Source: Paragorgia papillata
Taxonomy: Eukaryota; Cnidaria; Anthozoa; Scleralcyonacea; Coralliidae
Length of the DNA stretch: 64,000 nt
Reading direction: 5' to 3'
Assembly (NCBI GenBank): GCA_035771165.1
Contig: JAWNZC010000031.1
Coordinates: forward strand, 643,501-707,500
The notes under the pieces are model-generated. The model did not search any database and was not told where the DNA came from. It saw only the letters and a list, made by a program, of their open reading frames with translations. Every line of letters starts with the position of its first letter. Position 1 is the first letter of the stretch. The translations under genes and the position numbers were made by a program. This document shows, piece by piece, positions 47,001 to 56,204 of the stretch.

Positions 47001-47565
47001 CAACACAACACAACACAACACAACACAACACAACACAACACAACACAACACAACACAACACAACACAACAACACAACACAACACAACACAACACAAACAC
47101 AACACAACACAACACAACACAACACAACACAACACAACACAACACAACACAACACAACACAACACAACACAACACAACACAACACAACACAACACAACAC
47201 AACACAACACAACACAACACAACACAACACAACACAACACAACACAACACAACACAACACAACACAACACAACACAACACAACACAACACAACACAACAC
47301 AACACAACACAACACACAACACAACACAACACAACACAACACAACACAACACAACACAACACAACACAACACAACACAACACAACACAACACAACACAAC
47401 ACAACACAACACAACACAACACAATACAACACAACACAAGGCACAGTGCACAACGCAACACCACACAACACAGCACAACACTGTACATACCTTCACCATA
47501 TGCTGTCTGTTCATAACCTGCCACTGAATCAAATAAACTGGCAGGCGGAACAGTAGGTGCTGGTC
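41096..47565 (-). CDS. SSUH2: SSUH2-like protein, nine internal exons (partial gene)
   Basis: Exons in transcript order: 47565-47491, 45611-45542, 44965-44855, 44405-44345, 43735-43611, 42622-42560, 42276-~42182, 41562-41489, 41201-41096. Splice sites are mostly canonical and phases match. The Pro-rich start (GYLPPPPVVQSMPEQP) leads to ITAEEAKDSLQDFVAANCCY, YKLSTFTESRSTSWQVEPYT and GPWNVMVQPSKTF. Then comes a DnaJ-like Cys-rich core (CHTCYGGGFHQCKKCMGRGF, CNPCQG, CESCRGAG, CVKCTTCQG). IQLIVTW, WKNHVKDHVVERT and GASGIDIFKQELPR follow. This order matches SSUH2 (ssu-2 homologue), a protein with DnaJ-type zinc motifs linked to differentiation in animals. Exon 44965-44855 needs one extra base to stay in frame. 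The 3' border of exon 42276 is uncertain. First exon(s) and the C-terminal exons were not found. Confidence 0.8.
41222..41460 (+). repeat. GAT/GGT trinucleotide microsatellite (SSUH2 intron)
   Basis: Mixed GATGGTGGT units beginning ~20 bp upstream of the acceptor of the exon at 41201. Open frames are repeat artefacts. Confidence 0.95.
41765..42150 (+). repeat. CAC/CAT trinucleotide microsatellite (SSUH2 intron)
   Basis: CACCAT, CATCAC and ATTACC units over ~385 bp, ending ~30 bp from the exon 42276-42182. Confidence 0.95.
42344..42503 (+). tRNA. Two tRNA-Thr(GGT)-like sequences in tandem, probably SINE or pseudo-tRNA
   Basis: 42432-42503 has a box A match (TAGCTCAATGG) and a box B match (GGTTCAATCCC), a 4 bp D stem, a 7-base anticodon loop CTGGTAA with T33 and anticodon GGT (Thr), and a perfect 5 bp T stem (ACAGG/CCTGT). 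The acceptor stem has one mismatch and two G-T pairs, and the anticodon stem has a C-T mismatch. A first copy at 42344-42410 shares box A and the anticodon region but loses box B. Tandem, decayed copies in an intron suggest a tRNA-derived SINE or pseudogene rather than a functional gene. Confidence 0.5.
42655..43550 (+). repeat. (GGAA)n-rich microsatellite, ~0.9 kb (SSUH2 intron)
   Basis: Mostly GGAA with interruptions, a (GGTA)n block at 43445-43482 and an (AAGC)n block at 43510-43545. A ~240-base sub-block recurs internally. The purine strand is almost pure, so triplex formation is possible. Both strands give long repeat-encoded open frames. Confidence 0.97.
43857..44180 (-). other. 107-codon ORF in SSUH2 intron, unrecognised
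   Basis: Minus-strand frame with normal composition, containing KMKEKLFFWGVMGEDTRKQL and ending in a Pro-rich tail (LPDPPETADQLY). It lies between the exons at 43735 and 44345 and is not part of the SSUH2 order. It could be an inserted gene fragment or an unannotated exon. No family is recognised. Confidence 0.3.
44440..44805 (+). repeat. ACC/ATC trinucleotide microsatellite (SSUH2 intron)
   Basis: CACCAC, ATCACC and ACTATC units over ~365 bp. Repeat-encoded frames only. Confidence 0.95.
45676..47475 (+). repeat. Pentanucleotide satellite, ~1.8 kb, (ACAAC/CCAGC/GCAAC)n
   Basis: One uninterrupted 5 bp array whose unit changes in blocks: ACAGC, CCAGC (45816-45975), GCAGC then GCAAC (to 46110), CCAGC again, then ACAAC. 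A marker block (CCGCACCGCACCGCACAGAA and following GCAAC run) occurs at 46521 and 46886, exactly 365 bp apart, so a 73-unit segment was duplicated. It fills most of the intron between the exons at 47491 and 45611. Frames of 300-600 codons on both strands are artefacts of a stop-free unit. Confidence 0.97.
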
Positions 47566-48381
47566 CTAGGAAACGACAAAGAATAACCAGGGGCCGGTTG
47601 TATAAAAAAGTGATTAACTTTGATCATGATTAAGAGTTAACCAGTGATTAACTTCTTAATCATGATTAGTTAATCACCCGGCAAAATTGCGTTGTATAAA
47701 GGGTGATTAGTCGGGTGAATAACTAACCACTTTTTAACTCCCCCACGAGTGATTAAAATGTGATTAACATAATTAACATAAATTAACGGGTGGAAAATAG
47801 TTCGGATAACATGGTAAAAGGAGATATTTTTTTTGAAATATGCAGTGATTCTTTTGATGTATGATTGTGTCCACTTGAACAGTTAGATATTAAATTTTGG
47901 CAGGAAAATGGTCATGACAATGCGCCGTGATGATGATGACATGCTACTTCAGACACCACTTGATCATGAATAAAAATTATGAAATGAATCGCGATCGAAG
48001 TGATGAAACAGACGGGAAAAAGAAAAAGATTCAAGCAAGCAGTTTACAAACAAGGTAGGTTTAGAGAGATCGTTTTAATTCAAACAATTTTAACAATATA
48101 AAACGGAGTGAATGAGTTATAAATATCTTTGTTTACTTTCTAATCAATACATATGGTGGACAAAGCTCTCTCCTTTGCAGCTGGTTCTTGTGCTTTTGTG
48201 GTTAAAACTATGCTCGTTCTTGGTAAGCATTTATCATAGCTTGTAATTTGCTCAAATCTTTCATTTGGCTTTAGATTGCAATCACCTTGTCATACCACTC
48301 TCTTGTTTTTTAATCACTGGATACGAATTGGTATTAAACATTTTAATAGCACTGTATGTACAGGATGACTCAGTGCTGTAC

Positions 48382-48668
48382 TAGCCTGCGTCGCAGCCGG
48401 ACGTGTTTTGAAATTGAAACCCGATATAGTCCGTCTGCGGACCAGCGACCAAATTCGTGTTCTGACTCCGTGCGAGTTTGCAAGGTTTTTTATAATCGCT
48501 TGTAATTGGCGCTTGTCGTCAGTTGTAGTTATACGGCGCTACGTGATTGGTCAAACGACATTTAATGTATATTTTAAAAGGATTAAAAAAGATTCATTTG
48601 GTCGCTGGTCCGCAGACGGACTATATCGGGTTTCAATTTCAAAACACGTCCGGCTGCGACGCAGGCTA
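48382..48668. mobile_element. MULE-type MITE, 287 bp, perfect 73 bp TIRs, 9 bp TSD
   Basis: It starts TAGCCTGCGTCGCAGCCGG and ends with the exact complement. The first and last 73 bases are perfectly inverted. GTGCTGTAC flanks both ends (48373-48381 and 48669-48677). Perfect arms and target duplication indicate recent insertion. It shares the TAGCCTGCG terminus and a subterminal CCGTCTGCG..AGCGAC block with 30614-32051. Confidence 0.92.
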
Positions 48669-49200
48669 GTGCTGTACCAGCTGCTCTGAATGTCTGGTAA
48701 TTGTGGATTTGCTTGGGTCTTCTCAAGAAGGTTCAACATAGAGGATGGCCATCAATAACAGCATCCTTCTGCTGCCATGACAATGACAGAATTCTTCGTT
48801 GCTCTTCTATTTTTTTGTCTTAAGTGTTTTGGGCCTGCAGTATGTAATTATGTCTATGTAATTGTAATGTCTACCTGGCAAGGGTAATAAAAATAGATAA
48901 GGATAGTTTCGATCAGTTTTCCACGCAGTGAACTGGTAGGTGACTGATTTGAATAAACAAGAACAGTATTTTGATTTTATCTCATTATTAGTTTATTCAT
49001 ACATAAATTATGTTTGATGTGCCGCGGTTAATATATAGGTTATTGACCTTGCATATTAAATGACCTACTATATCGCTTTACAACTACGTCTAGTATTCCA
49101 TTTTTTTGTTAAATAACGACAAATATCGTCTGTGTCATGAATAAACTAAGTCGGTAACCAGCGTAGTGACCTCGGTTTCGGTCACTAACCTATACTTAGT

Positions 49201-49767
49201 CAGTGCTGTAAAAGTTACATAATTTTTGTAACTAGTTACAGTTGCAGTTACATCGTTAGAAAAGTAACTAGTTACCGACAAAAGTTACAATGAAAAGAAA
49301 GTAACTAGTTGCAGTTACAAAGTTACTTCAAAAATGTTGTAACTAGTTACAAAGTTACATTCCATTGTCCGTGTTACTAGAATCAACAGAGAAATTACTA
49401 GTTTTTAGATACCAGTACCATAATTATGTTTTTACAGCTAAATGCATAAATAAAGTTGTCACTAAGCAGAAATAGTCAAATGTGTACATAATGTACCTTT
49501 ATTATTATATCAAAACCATTTTTATCAAGAAAGAATGACATCCTCAAGTGAATATCAGTAACTATGCTAGTCACATTTTTTAACCAAACATTGTAACTAG
49601 TTACAGTTCTTTAAAAAAGTAACTAGTTATAGTTACTTCTTCAAAAAGTGACTAGTTATAGTTACAGTTACTTCTTCAGAAAAAGTAACTAGTTTCAGTT
49701 ACAGTTACTTAAAAATGTAACTAGTTACTCTAACTAGTTACTTGTAACGAAATTACTCGCAGCACTG
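49201..49767. mobile_element. hAT MITE packed with AACTAGTTAC repeats, 567 bp
   Basis: The ends are CAGTGCTG and CAGCACTG, flanked by the 8 bp TACTTAGT (49193-49200 and 49768-49775). The interior holds around twenty copies of the palindromic AACTAGTTAC and related AGTTACAGTTAC words, densest in the outer 200 bp at each end. Non-coding. Confidence 0.9.
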
Positions 49768-50189
49768 TACTTAGTAAACTTGTTTAGAAGCTCCGTGTCA
49801 TTGTAAAGAAACATCGTATCTGGGCAACTGTTTTGGTAACTAACAGCAAGATGAACAAGTCATGAGATACTGTACTTGCATAATCTCTAATATTAACATT
49901 AATATACATACATATACAAAATAAACCATTAAAAATTTTTTGTAACTTCATGCTTGAACTAGAGTTTTTAACTTTGTTCAAAATGGTGATGAGGATGGTT
50001 TTCATTTATCTCATAGGAACTAAGGATGTAAAACAAGCCCTGTCAATTGTACAGCAAAAGGAGAATAAAAAAATGAACTAAGGACTGGTTTGGTGAGTCA
50101 TATACTATCAAGGGCCTAAGCAGGAATGACTTCCCAGATAACTACATGCATGCCAAGTGTCGGGTTTACTTTCCCAGTTGTTGCAAAGG

Positions 50190-50520
50190 GGAGCACGGGT
50201 GGCGTGTGCTGTTAGGGCGCTGCCTCTCACCAATAGTTAAGCCCGGTCGGACGGGGTTAGTACTTGGATGGGTGACCGTTTGGGAATAGCCCCGTTCTCC
50301 GCCAGCTTGGGACTTATGTGAGTAGAGTTTAGTTGGTCTCTCCTGTGCCTCGAGTGTTTTTCGCCGGGTTCTCCGGTTTTCCTCTCTCCGTAAAATCAAC
50401 ACCTAGTTCTTAGTTGTCTACACATAGGAGTTTGGTATCAATTGGGACGAAAGTTCTGTTCCTCTCTCCTGCAACACGTTAAGTGGCAAATTGAATAAAT
50501 TAAATTCAAATTAAATATCT
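50190..50520 (+). mobile_element. SINE with 5S rRNA-derived head
   Basis: 50233-50300 closely matches the 3' half of animal 5S rRNA, including the internal promoter: AGTTAAGCCCGGTCGGAC, then GGTTAGTACTTGGATGGGTG and GACCG. The 5' third of 5S is missing or diverged. A non-5S body follows (CGGGTTCTCCGGTTTTCCTC, then AAAATCAACACCTAG) and ends in an AT-rich tail (AATAAATTAAATTCAAATT). This head-body-tail order is that of 5S-derived (SINE3-type) elements, so it is not an rRNA gene. Confidence 0.8.
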
Positions 50521-51093
50521 ATTATATAAAATAAAATGGTTTTTTGATCTAGCTGCCACTATTCATATCAATCTGACTTGAGTGATTACTGTAAGAGATT
50601 AAGCTCCCCCTTTACAAGGTCAAAAATTAAAAAAACCTGGGTGGGGCTTGATAGAGCTTTTACAATATTCATAATATTCTTGCAAGTGTTGATTATTGCT
50701 ATACACATTGAAGTTTACTGCTTTATTTTTAAATAATGAACATTGCATGGAAGCTTGAACATATAATATTTTTTCATGCACTTAAAATAAATTTCATATT
50801 TCCGTACATCCATGTATTATTCTCGATGTATATTATAGGAATGAGTACGTGTTCAATAAATAACAATTCAAGGACAGACACTTTTTATACTGTAAAAATT
50901 TGTATAATTCTGAATCTGGGTTTTTATTATCAGTTTTTATCATTACTACTCATTGTGAATTGTCATTGTGTGTCACTGTACATTGTACGATCTATTAATT
51001 TTGTATAGTAGAGGTATATATACCGTATATTTTACCCACAATGCTTTAACTTTTATTGGTATTTGTAATAATTTATTTGTGCACTGGTTGTAT

Positions 51094-51258
51094 CTAGTTC
51101 CTTTCCTGCCTGGTTGCTGGATTGAGATAGGGAGTCATCAAGTAAGGATGACAGGCATATCCACTATCTCCCAGCAACACGCCATTGTGTTCAGGGTATG
51201 CTCTCCTGTATCAAGTGTCCTCCCCACCATTGATGTTCGGAATATAAAAGAATCGTGA
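51094..51258 (+). other. Candidate terminal exon, unrecognised
   Basis: After an acceptor-like TGTATCTAG, a plus-strand frame of ~54 codons runs to TGA at 51256-51258. It includes [20 protein letters not shown] and [20 protein letters not shown]. An AATAAA signal lies ~75 bp downstream (51332). The residue pattern looks coding. It may be the last exon of the Harbinger element's second gene or of a host gene. No upstream exon was found. Confidence 0.3.
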
Positions 51259-51709
51259 ATGGAACCAGGCCACTTTGCCACTGCATTGGGTAGCCTACCT
51301 ATATTTTTACATTAAATATATAATTTCTTAAATAAAATGATTGGTTATTTTTATTATTTTTTCTTTTACATGCGGCCATTTATGCCCTCGTAGTATAGGT
51401 ACAGATCATACAAAACCACTGGCAAAATTTCCCCAAATTCTAATTATTTTTATTTTAACTTGTGTCCAAAAATGGTCAAGGGGTTATATGCTATAGAGTA
51501 TTCGGTTTGTGTCAGGGGGTGGGGCATAGGAACGGGTTTCCCATACCATCAATTCAGTGCAGTAAATACGTATCTATTAGCCTTTTTTTTTTAATTTTAA
51601 TTTACTTTTAATTGTCATCACGAATTACTTGCACATTGATATAAAGAGAATGGCAAGAAAGCGCCTAAAGGATTATGAAATGCGGATCCTGTGGCTAATG
51701 AAGCTAATT

Positions 51710-51997
51710 TTAGCCTGGACTCGAACATGTGTTGTCATCTACCAAACCAATAACACAAGGAAAAGCAGCCAAGAGCTGTTCCTCTGCAGAAATTGAATGT
51801 TTAGGGTGGGATACTGGCTGGATTTTCTCTGCTATTAGTGCTGCTATAAAACGTATGGAGTCTTTTCCAAACCGGTATCTACGTAAAAACTCGTCTGAAA
51901 GCTCTTCGAAATTAACATAACGTTTAAATACTCGAGGTAAGCGATTTCTTCGTCGAAATTCAGCGTCATAAAGGAAGTGTCTTAGTATGGCTGCCAT
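51710..51997 (-). pseudogene. HARBI1-like PIF/Harbinger transposase, internally deleted
   Basis: The start MAAILRHFLYDAEFRRRNRL and continuation (FEELSDEFLRRYRFGKDSIR, then PKHSISAEEQLL) match the N-terminus of HARBI1-type nucleases. It jumps directly to AFPCVIGLVDD, which in intact proteins is the first catalytic Asp block (FP.VIG.IDCTH) about 80 residues further on. The frame then ends. The helix-turn-helix region and the catalytic Asp/Glu blocks are lost, so no active enzyme is made here. Position and strand fit the enclosing Harbinger termini. Confidence 0.8.
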
Positions 51998-52490
51998 ATT
52001 AAACTTTTTTCTTAATCATAGTTAATAAAGTTAATCATACTTTGGATCATGATTAACTTTAACGACATTTTAATCATGATTATCGCTAATCACTTTTTTA
52101 TACAACGGGTTTAATCACCTTGTTAACTTTAATCACTTTTTAATCACATAACGAGTGATTAAAAAGTGATTAAGAGTTTTATACAACCGGCCCCTGGTAT
52201 CTACAGTATTTTGTAACATGGTGTAAGGCTACAAACTTTCTTATGTAAAATACAATTTTGCCATGCAAAGCTTCAAACAACATAATAATCAGGTATGTTA
52301 CTGTAGAAAACTATCATTAGTGTTGACGTTCAGTTTTTTATTAGTCTTTCTGACGTTGCTTAATTAGCGGAAGTGCAAAGAGTTTATATTTAGATGTGGG
52401 CGTGAGATAATAAGTTAATTGTTGTTGTGATCGAGAATCGAGACTAGGGCGTGTAAATAGAGTGTACATAAATATAAATTTTTGGAAAAG

Positions 52491-53394
52491 GACATGGCCA
52501 GAAATCGAGGACAACATGGCGGCAAAGCATGCGCACTGAATCCCTTTTTAATTAATTCAATATGGCGTCCTTCAATAGATTTCTTAAGGAAATATAAAGA
52601 ACAATCATTTTCGGTTATTTACTATTGTAAATTCCGACATGCGAACGTCCAAAACTTCACCAAATTGAACAATCGTTCAGCACTACAATTTCTATTAAGT
52701 TTGGAGCGTCCTAAATAGGTTCCCGAGCCCCTCACAAGCATACCTCTTATTCGCTGTTTAAAGTCTATTAATCTGCTATATCACTTATTTTGGAGCTCCA
52801 ATTTTGGCTGCTTCTGTGTTGTTTGTCCACGATGCGAACGTCTGAATTTGCTCGGGATGAACGTTACTTTGTTTTGCGGAGTTGTTCGTTCCACTTTTTC
52901 GTTGTTTAATAGGTTCCCAAAGACCTTAAAATGTACGACTAATTGCAGCCGAGTCGTTGTAATTTAATCCATCAAGCGCCGAGATAAATACTGAACTCGG
53001 TGTGAAGAAGCAATGCATTCCTCGATAATTTCGGGTTCTTGTCCGCCATTTCTTATGGAGCTGTTGCTGTTGCCAGGGTCTTAACTGCTGTTATTATTAT
53101 TAAATGTTACTGTGGATTCAGAAATAATAACCAAAATTTATGCGGCAATTTTTGTGAGTATGAGGGTACAGGCCTGTCTAGACGATTAAACCTTTTGTAA
53201 TTTGATATTTGGGTAAGAAATGGGTCAACAAGACATTTTAGCGAATAACTCTACTTTAATTTATTGCTATAGACTTCTGTTTATAGCCGAAATGATCGAT
53301 ATTTAGCCATCAGAATTTTCAAATTAATATTTCCATCTAAATATGAGCCCACAGGCCACTGCCGCTGAGTGTCCTGGATTTCTAGCCATGATAC
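52491..53394 (+). mobile_element. 5' LTR of a BEL/Pao retrotransposon, ~904 bp
   Basis: It matches the inverted 14639-15543 copy end to end. It begins ATGGCCAGAAATCG and ends GATTTCTAGCCATGAT. A primer-binding-site-like word (TGGCGATCCTGCCAGGAC) starts 18 bp downstream at 53413, and gag follows. The first three bases differ from the solo copy. A PBS normally abuts the LTR, so the true LTR end may lie slightly further right. Confidence 0.6.
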
Positions 53395-53412
53395 CGTCTA
53401 CAGAACATTAAA

Positions 53413-53430
53413 TGGCGATCCTGCCAGGAC
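53413..53430 (+). promoter_or_regulatory. Candidate tRNA primer-binding site
   Basis: TGGCGATCCTGCCAGGAC starts with TGG, the complement of a tRNA CCA end, and lies between the LTR and gag. The primer tRNA was not identified. Confidence 0.45.
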
Positions 53431-53647
53431 TTACACCATGATAGAGTTATGGTATTCGTTTTCATCGTTCTCGTTATGGAAACCGAGGAAACTAATGAAA
53501 ACATCGTAAAAACAATGACGTCTCGTCGGAGGATAGTCAAATTATTCAACAACAAGTTTCGCAAGGTGAGGAGTTTTTCTCTTTGAAAAGAAACAAACGC
53601 GCTGTTAAATCTAAGATCACCAAACTAAGACATCACGTAGAAAAGCT
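53431..53647 (+). other. Leader between PBS and gag
   Basis: No start codon convincingly precedes the gag frame here. A plus-strand reading (53510-53640) is Arg/Lys-rich and could be the true gag N-terminus in another frame. Confidence 0.3.
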
Positions 53648-54507
53648 ATGCTTATCGAACGCGTCGGAGAAGGCCGAGTAGAACAGTTATGCAGTGAATT
53701 AGAAGCGACGCAAGAAGTGTTAAGCGCATTAATTCGACATAATCTCTCACCGGGAGAATCGCTAAAGCACATAGAATCGACGGCGAAAGAATCCGACTCT
53801 CTTGAGACAGAAATCACAAAAACAATCGAAGACGCACAACATTATATCAAAGGTAGATATTTGAGCCCAAGCTCAAAAACACATGAAGCAGAATCGCAAG
53901 ACAACAGTGAAGCCAATAGCAATAGTGTGCCCCCCGCAATAGTTTTACCGAGTAATGACGGTCAAAACAATGCCAAGAAGACAGCCGCTACGTCGGTTAA
54001 AATTGTCACTAGATTGGAATACGAAGAGGCGAAGAGCATCCTAAAATCGAAATTTGGTGGCCAGAGGCGACAGTTAAGATATATGGACCAGCTTGAGAAG
54101 ATGTCACAAATCCGAACAAACGATGTTAAAGAGTTCGAGCGCTTTACCGATGTAGTGCGTGTTACCGTAGTGAAGTTCAAAACGGAAAACCGTCAAGGTG
54201 AACTGGGAGCCGGATCTCTACACAGTTTGCTTGTGAAAAAGTTATCCGATTGACACTTGAGATGTACAGTAGATGGCTAGGCGAGAACGACCACGAACAA
54301 TCGGTGGTAAGCCTTGGAGACTGGCTAAAAGAAGAACCAACAATCCGAATAGAAGCGTTGGAGATGGCGCATGCATGGTTTTCTGCAAACACCTGGCGGA
54401 GACAACACATATTCCCGGCCAAGGAACGACAGATACAAATCCAGAAATTCGTTTGCGTCAATTGGAGAACGAAAGAAGGACCCCCCTTTCGGAAACCGAT
54501 CATGTGA
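53648..54507 (+). pseudogene. gag: BEL/Pao gag (DUF1759-like), frameshifted
   Basis: The frame from 53648 encodes a coiled-coil-like N-terminus and then the conserved gag core (EEAKSILKSKFGGQRRQLRY, EKMSQIRTNDVKEFERF, VVRVTVVKF), as in DUF1759 of BEL/Pao elements. It stops near 54253, and the following gag residues continue in other frames to ~54507. At least two frameshifts separate gag from the zinc-knuckle region. The position directly after the LTR and PBS is as expected. Confidence 0.8.
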
Positions 54508-54765
54508 ATCCTGCCGGAAAGATGACCACAGGATTTGGAGATGTAAACAATACCGTCATATGAAAGTAGATGAGCGATGGCAGTTCGCAAAAGAAAGAAG
54601 ATTATGTTTCCGTTGCCTTGGTAACGATCATTAATGCTATTTATTGTAGAAGATCCCAGAAATGCAACGTCAATGATTGCCAACTCACTCATCATAGTTT
54701 GTTGCACGACCCTACCAAACAAACGATGAAACAACCACTAGCAGAAAAAAAGCCGAAAGGAAGTT
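54500..54765 (+). pseudogene. BEL/Pao zinc-knuckle region, fragmented
   Basis: Overlapping frames give CESCRKDDHRIWRCKQYRHM, then KERRLCFRCLGNDH and SQKCNVNDCQLTHHSLLHD. These are the paired Cys-His knuckles that follow gag in BEL/Pao polyproteins. A stop and a frame change split the block. Confidence 0.75.
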
Positions 54766-55280
54766 GATCCCCCCCGGTATGCCTGCACGGGAGGGGGAAG
54801 AAACTTCCACACCTAGCCTTTCACTGACAACCAGTAACAAAGACGCATCGGAGACCTATTCGCTGAGAACTATTCCAGTGTGGATCAAAGCCAATGAAAA
54901 GAAAGTCAAGGTAAATGCCATTCTTGATGACGCTAATTCAAATGAGACATTCCTAAACGGAGAAGTTTCCGGGGTATTAGGAATACAAGAACAGTATGAG
55001 AAAGTTAAATTTCATGTCCTCAACGACTCCGTGGAGATGATTCGAATCAATGCCTGTGGCTGTGGTAATAGAAAGTCTGGATGGTCAGTTTAGCAAAGAA
55101 ATTAAAGTTAGAACGTGTCCAAGAAAGGTGACAGTAATCTACCGCGTAGAAGACTGGGCAACGCACCAAAGCCAATGGCCACACCTAGGACCGTGTGACT
55201 GCTCTCTGACTGCCCTGCTAAATGCGAGGGACAGTCTCTCAATGATGTCATTCACGCAGGTCCAAAGCTTCAATAGGGTC
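54764..55280 (+). pseudogene. BEL/Pao aspartic protease region, degraded
   Basis: The frame 54764-55093 encodes TIPVWIKANEKKVKVNAILD followed by DANSNETFL, the position of the retroviral-type protease active site in DUF1758 proteins. The usual D-S/T-G is not seen (DDANSN instead), so the site is probably mutated. Frameshifts follow, and the frame 55050-55295 covers more of the linker. Confidence 0.65.
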
Positions 55281-55284
55281 TCTT

Positions 55285-55680
55285 CGAGGTGCTGATTCGT
55301 TTCCGTCGCAACCCGATTGCCCTAGCCTGCGATATTAAAGAAATGTTCCTCCAGATCGATATAGAGAAGAAAGATCGGCCCTATTTCCGTGTCTTATGGA
55401 GAGACCTGAATACCGATGAATACCCTGAAGAGTTCGAGTTTACCAGAGTCGTATTCGGTAAGAATTCTGCACAAGAAAATGCTCTACGCCATCAAACCTT
55501 ATACCCGTCCGCTGCGGAGACAGTATTGAAGTGGACGTACATGCATGATTCGCTCGACAGTGTTGCAGAAGAGGAACAAGGAATTGAACTCTTCCAACAA
55601 TTGAATGGACTTTGGAGTCTAGCCGGAATGCAAGCCAGAAAGTGGATCTCAAACTCGTCAAAGGTCATGGCAGCCATACC
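55285..55680 (+). pseudogene. pol: BEL/Pao reverse transcriptase, 5' part (interrupted)
   Basis: The frame encodes ALACDIKEMFLQIDIEKKDR, RPYFRVLWRDL and FTRVVFGKNSAQENALRHQT, the Pao-type RT palm. The catalytic YVDD position reads YMHDSLDS, as is common in BEL/Pao (Y-V-D-D-variant), with one Asp replaced by His. The frame runs to 55680, where a 6.5 kb DNA transposon begins. The continuation is at 62181. Confidence 0.85.
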
Positions 55681-55707
55681 TATGGAAAGCCGGGACTGTC
55701 ATAAGTG

Positions 55708-55955
55708 TGCAAAGTGCATTACGTTCAGCGGTTATTACATTACGTTCAGTGGTTATCACATTACGTTCAGTGGTTATCACATTACGTTCAGTGGTTATCA
55801 CATTACGTTCAGTGGTTATTACATTACGTTCAGTGGTTATCACATTACGTTCAGTGGTTATCACATTACGTTCAGTGGTTATTACATTACGTTCAGTGGT
55901 TATCACATTACGTTCAGTGGTTATCACATTACGTTCAGTGGTTATCACATTAAGC
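55708..55955 (+). repeat. 21 bp iterons in left TIR, eleven copies
   Basis: ATTACGTTCAGTGGTTAT(C/T)AC repeats eleven times in phase. The right TIR has five inverted copies (62037-62138). Because 21 is divisible by three, all frames stay open (ITFSGYH repeats); that is not a protein domain. Confidence 0.95.
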
Positions 55956-56204
55956 GCTTTCAGATTATTATACGCTCATATGTCATTATGTGATCACATA
56001 ACATTAGGTGATCCTTTGTCTTTATGTGCGCACATGTCGTTATGTGCTCATATTTCATTAGGTGCTCACATGTCATTATGTGCTCTTTTTTCTTTATGTG
56101 CACCCTGGTGTGTACCAGTTAAAAATAACCCCCCGGATATTTATGTCGTCTCCAGGCTCCCTAGCACTTTTGTGTCCCTATTCTGGATGCAGGTTAATTT
56201 CAAA

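Larger units (their letters stand above)
47587..52197. mobile_element. Harbinger-type element with GTGATTAA subterminal repeats, 4.6 kb
   Basis: The left end CCAGGGGCCGGTTGTATAAA (47587) and the right end, its complement (52197), enclose mirrored arrays of AGTGATTAA / TTAATCAC words (47610-47780 and 52010-52175). A HARBI1-like transposase remnant at 51997-51710 supports the class. Later insertions inside are a MULE-type MITE, a hAT MITE and a SINE. The target duplication is unclear: flanks are AATAA and TATCT. Confidence 0.7.

Noticed and set aside
45656..47556. Open frames of 300-626 codons on both strands
   Set aside because: They are translations of a stop-free 5 bp satellite in all frames; composition is purely repeat-encoded (Thr-Gln-His-Asn or Cys-Val-Val-Leu).
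50233..50300. 5S rRNA gene
   Set aside because: Only the 3' half is present, fused to a SINE body and tail.
55700..55960. Possible CRISPR array (regular 21 bp repeats)
   Set aside because: Units are contiguous with no unique spacers, and the setting is a eukaryotic transposon TIR.
55707..56100. Long N-terminal extension of the transposase frame (Val-Ile-Thr-Leu-Arg-Ser repeats)
   Set aside because: Translation of the 21 bp TIR iterons; the SAM-like domain has its own ATG at 56205.
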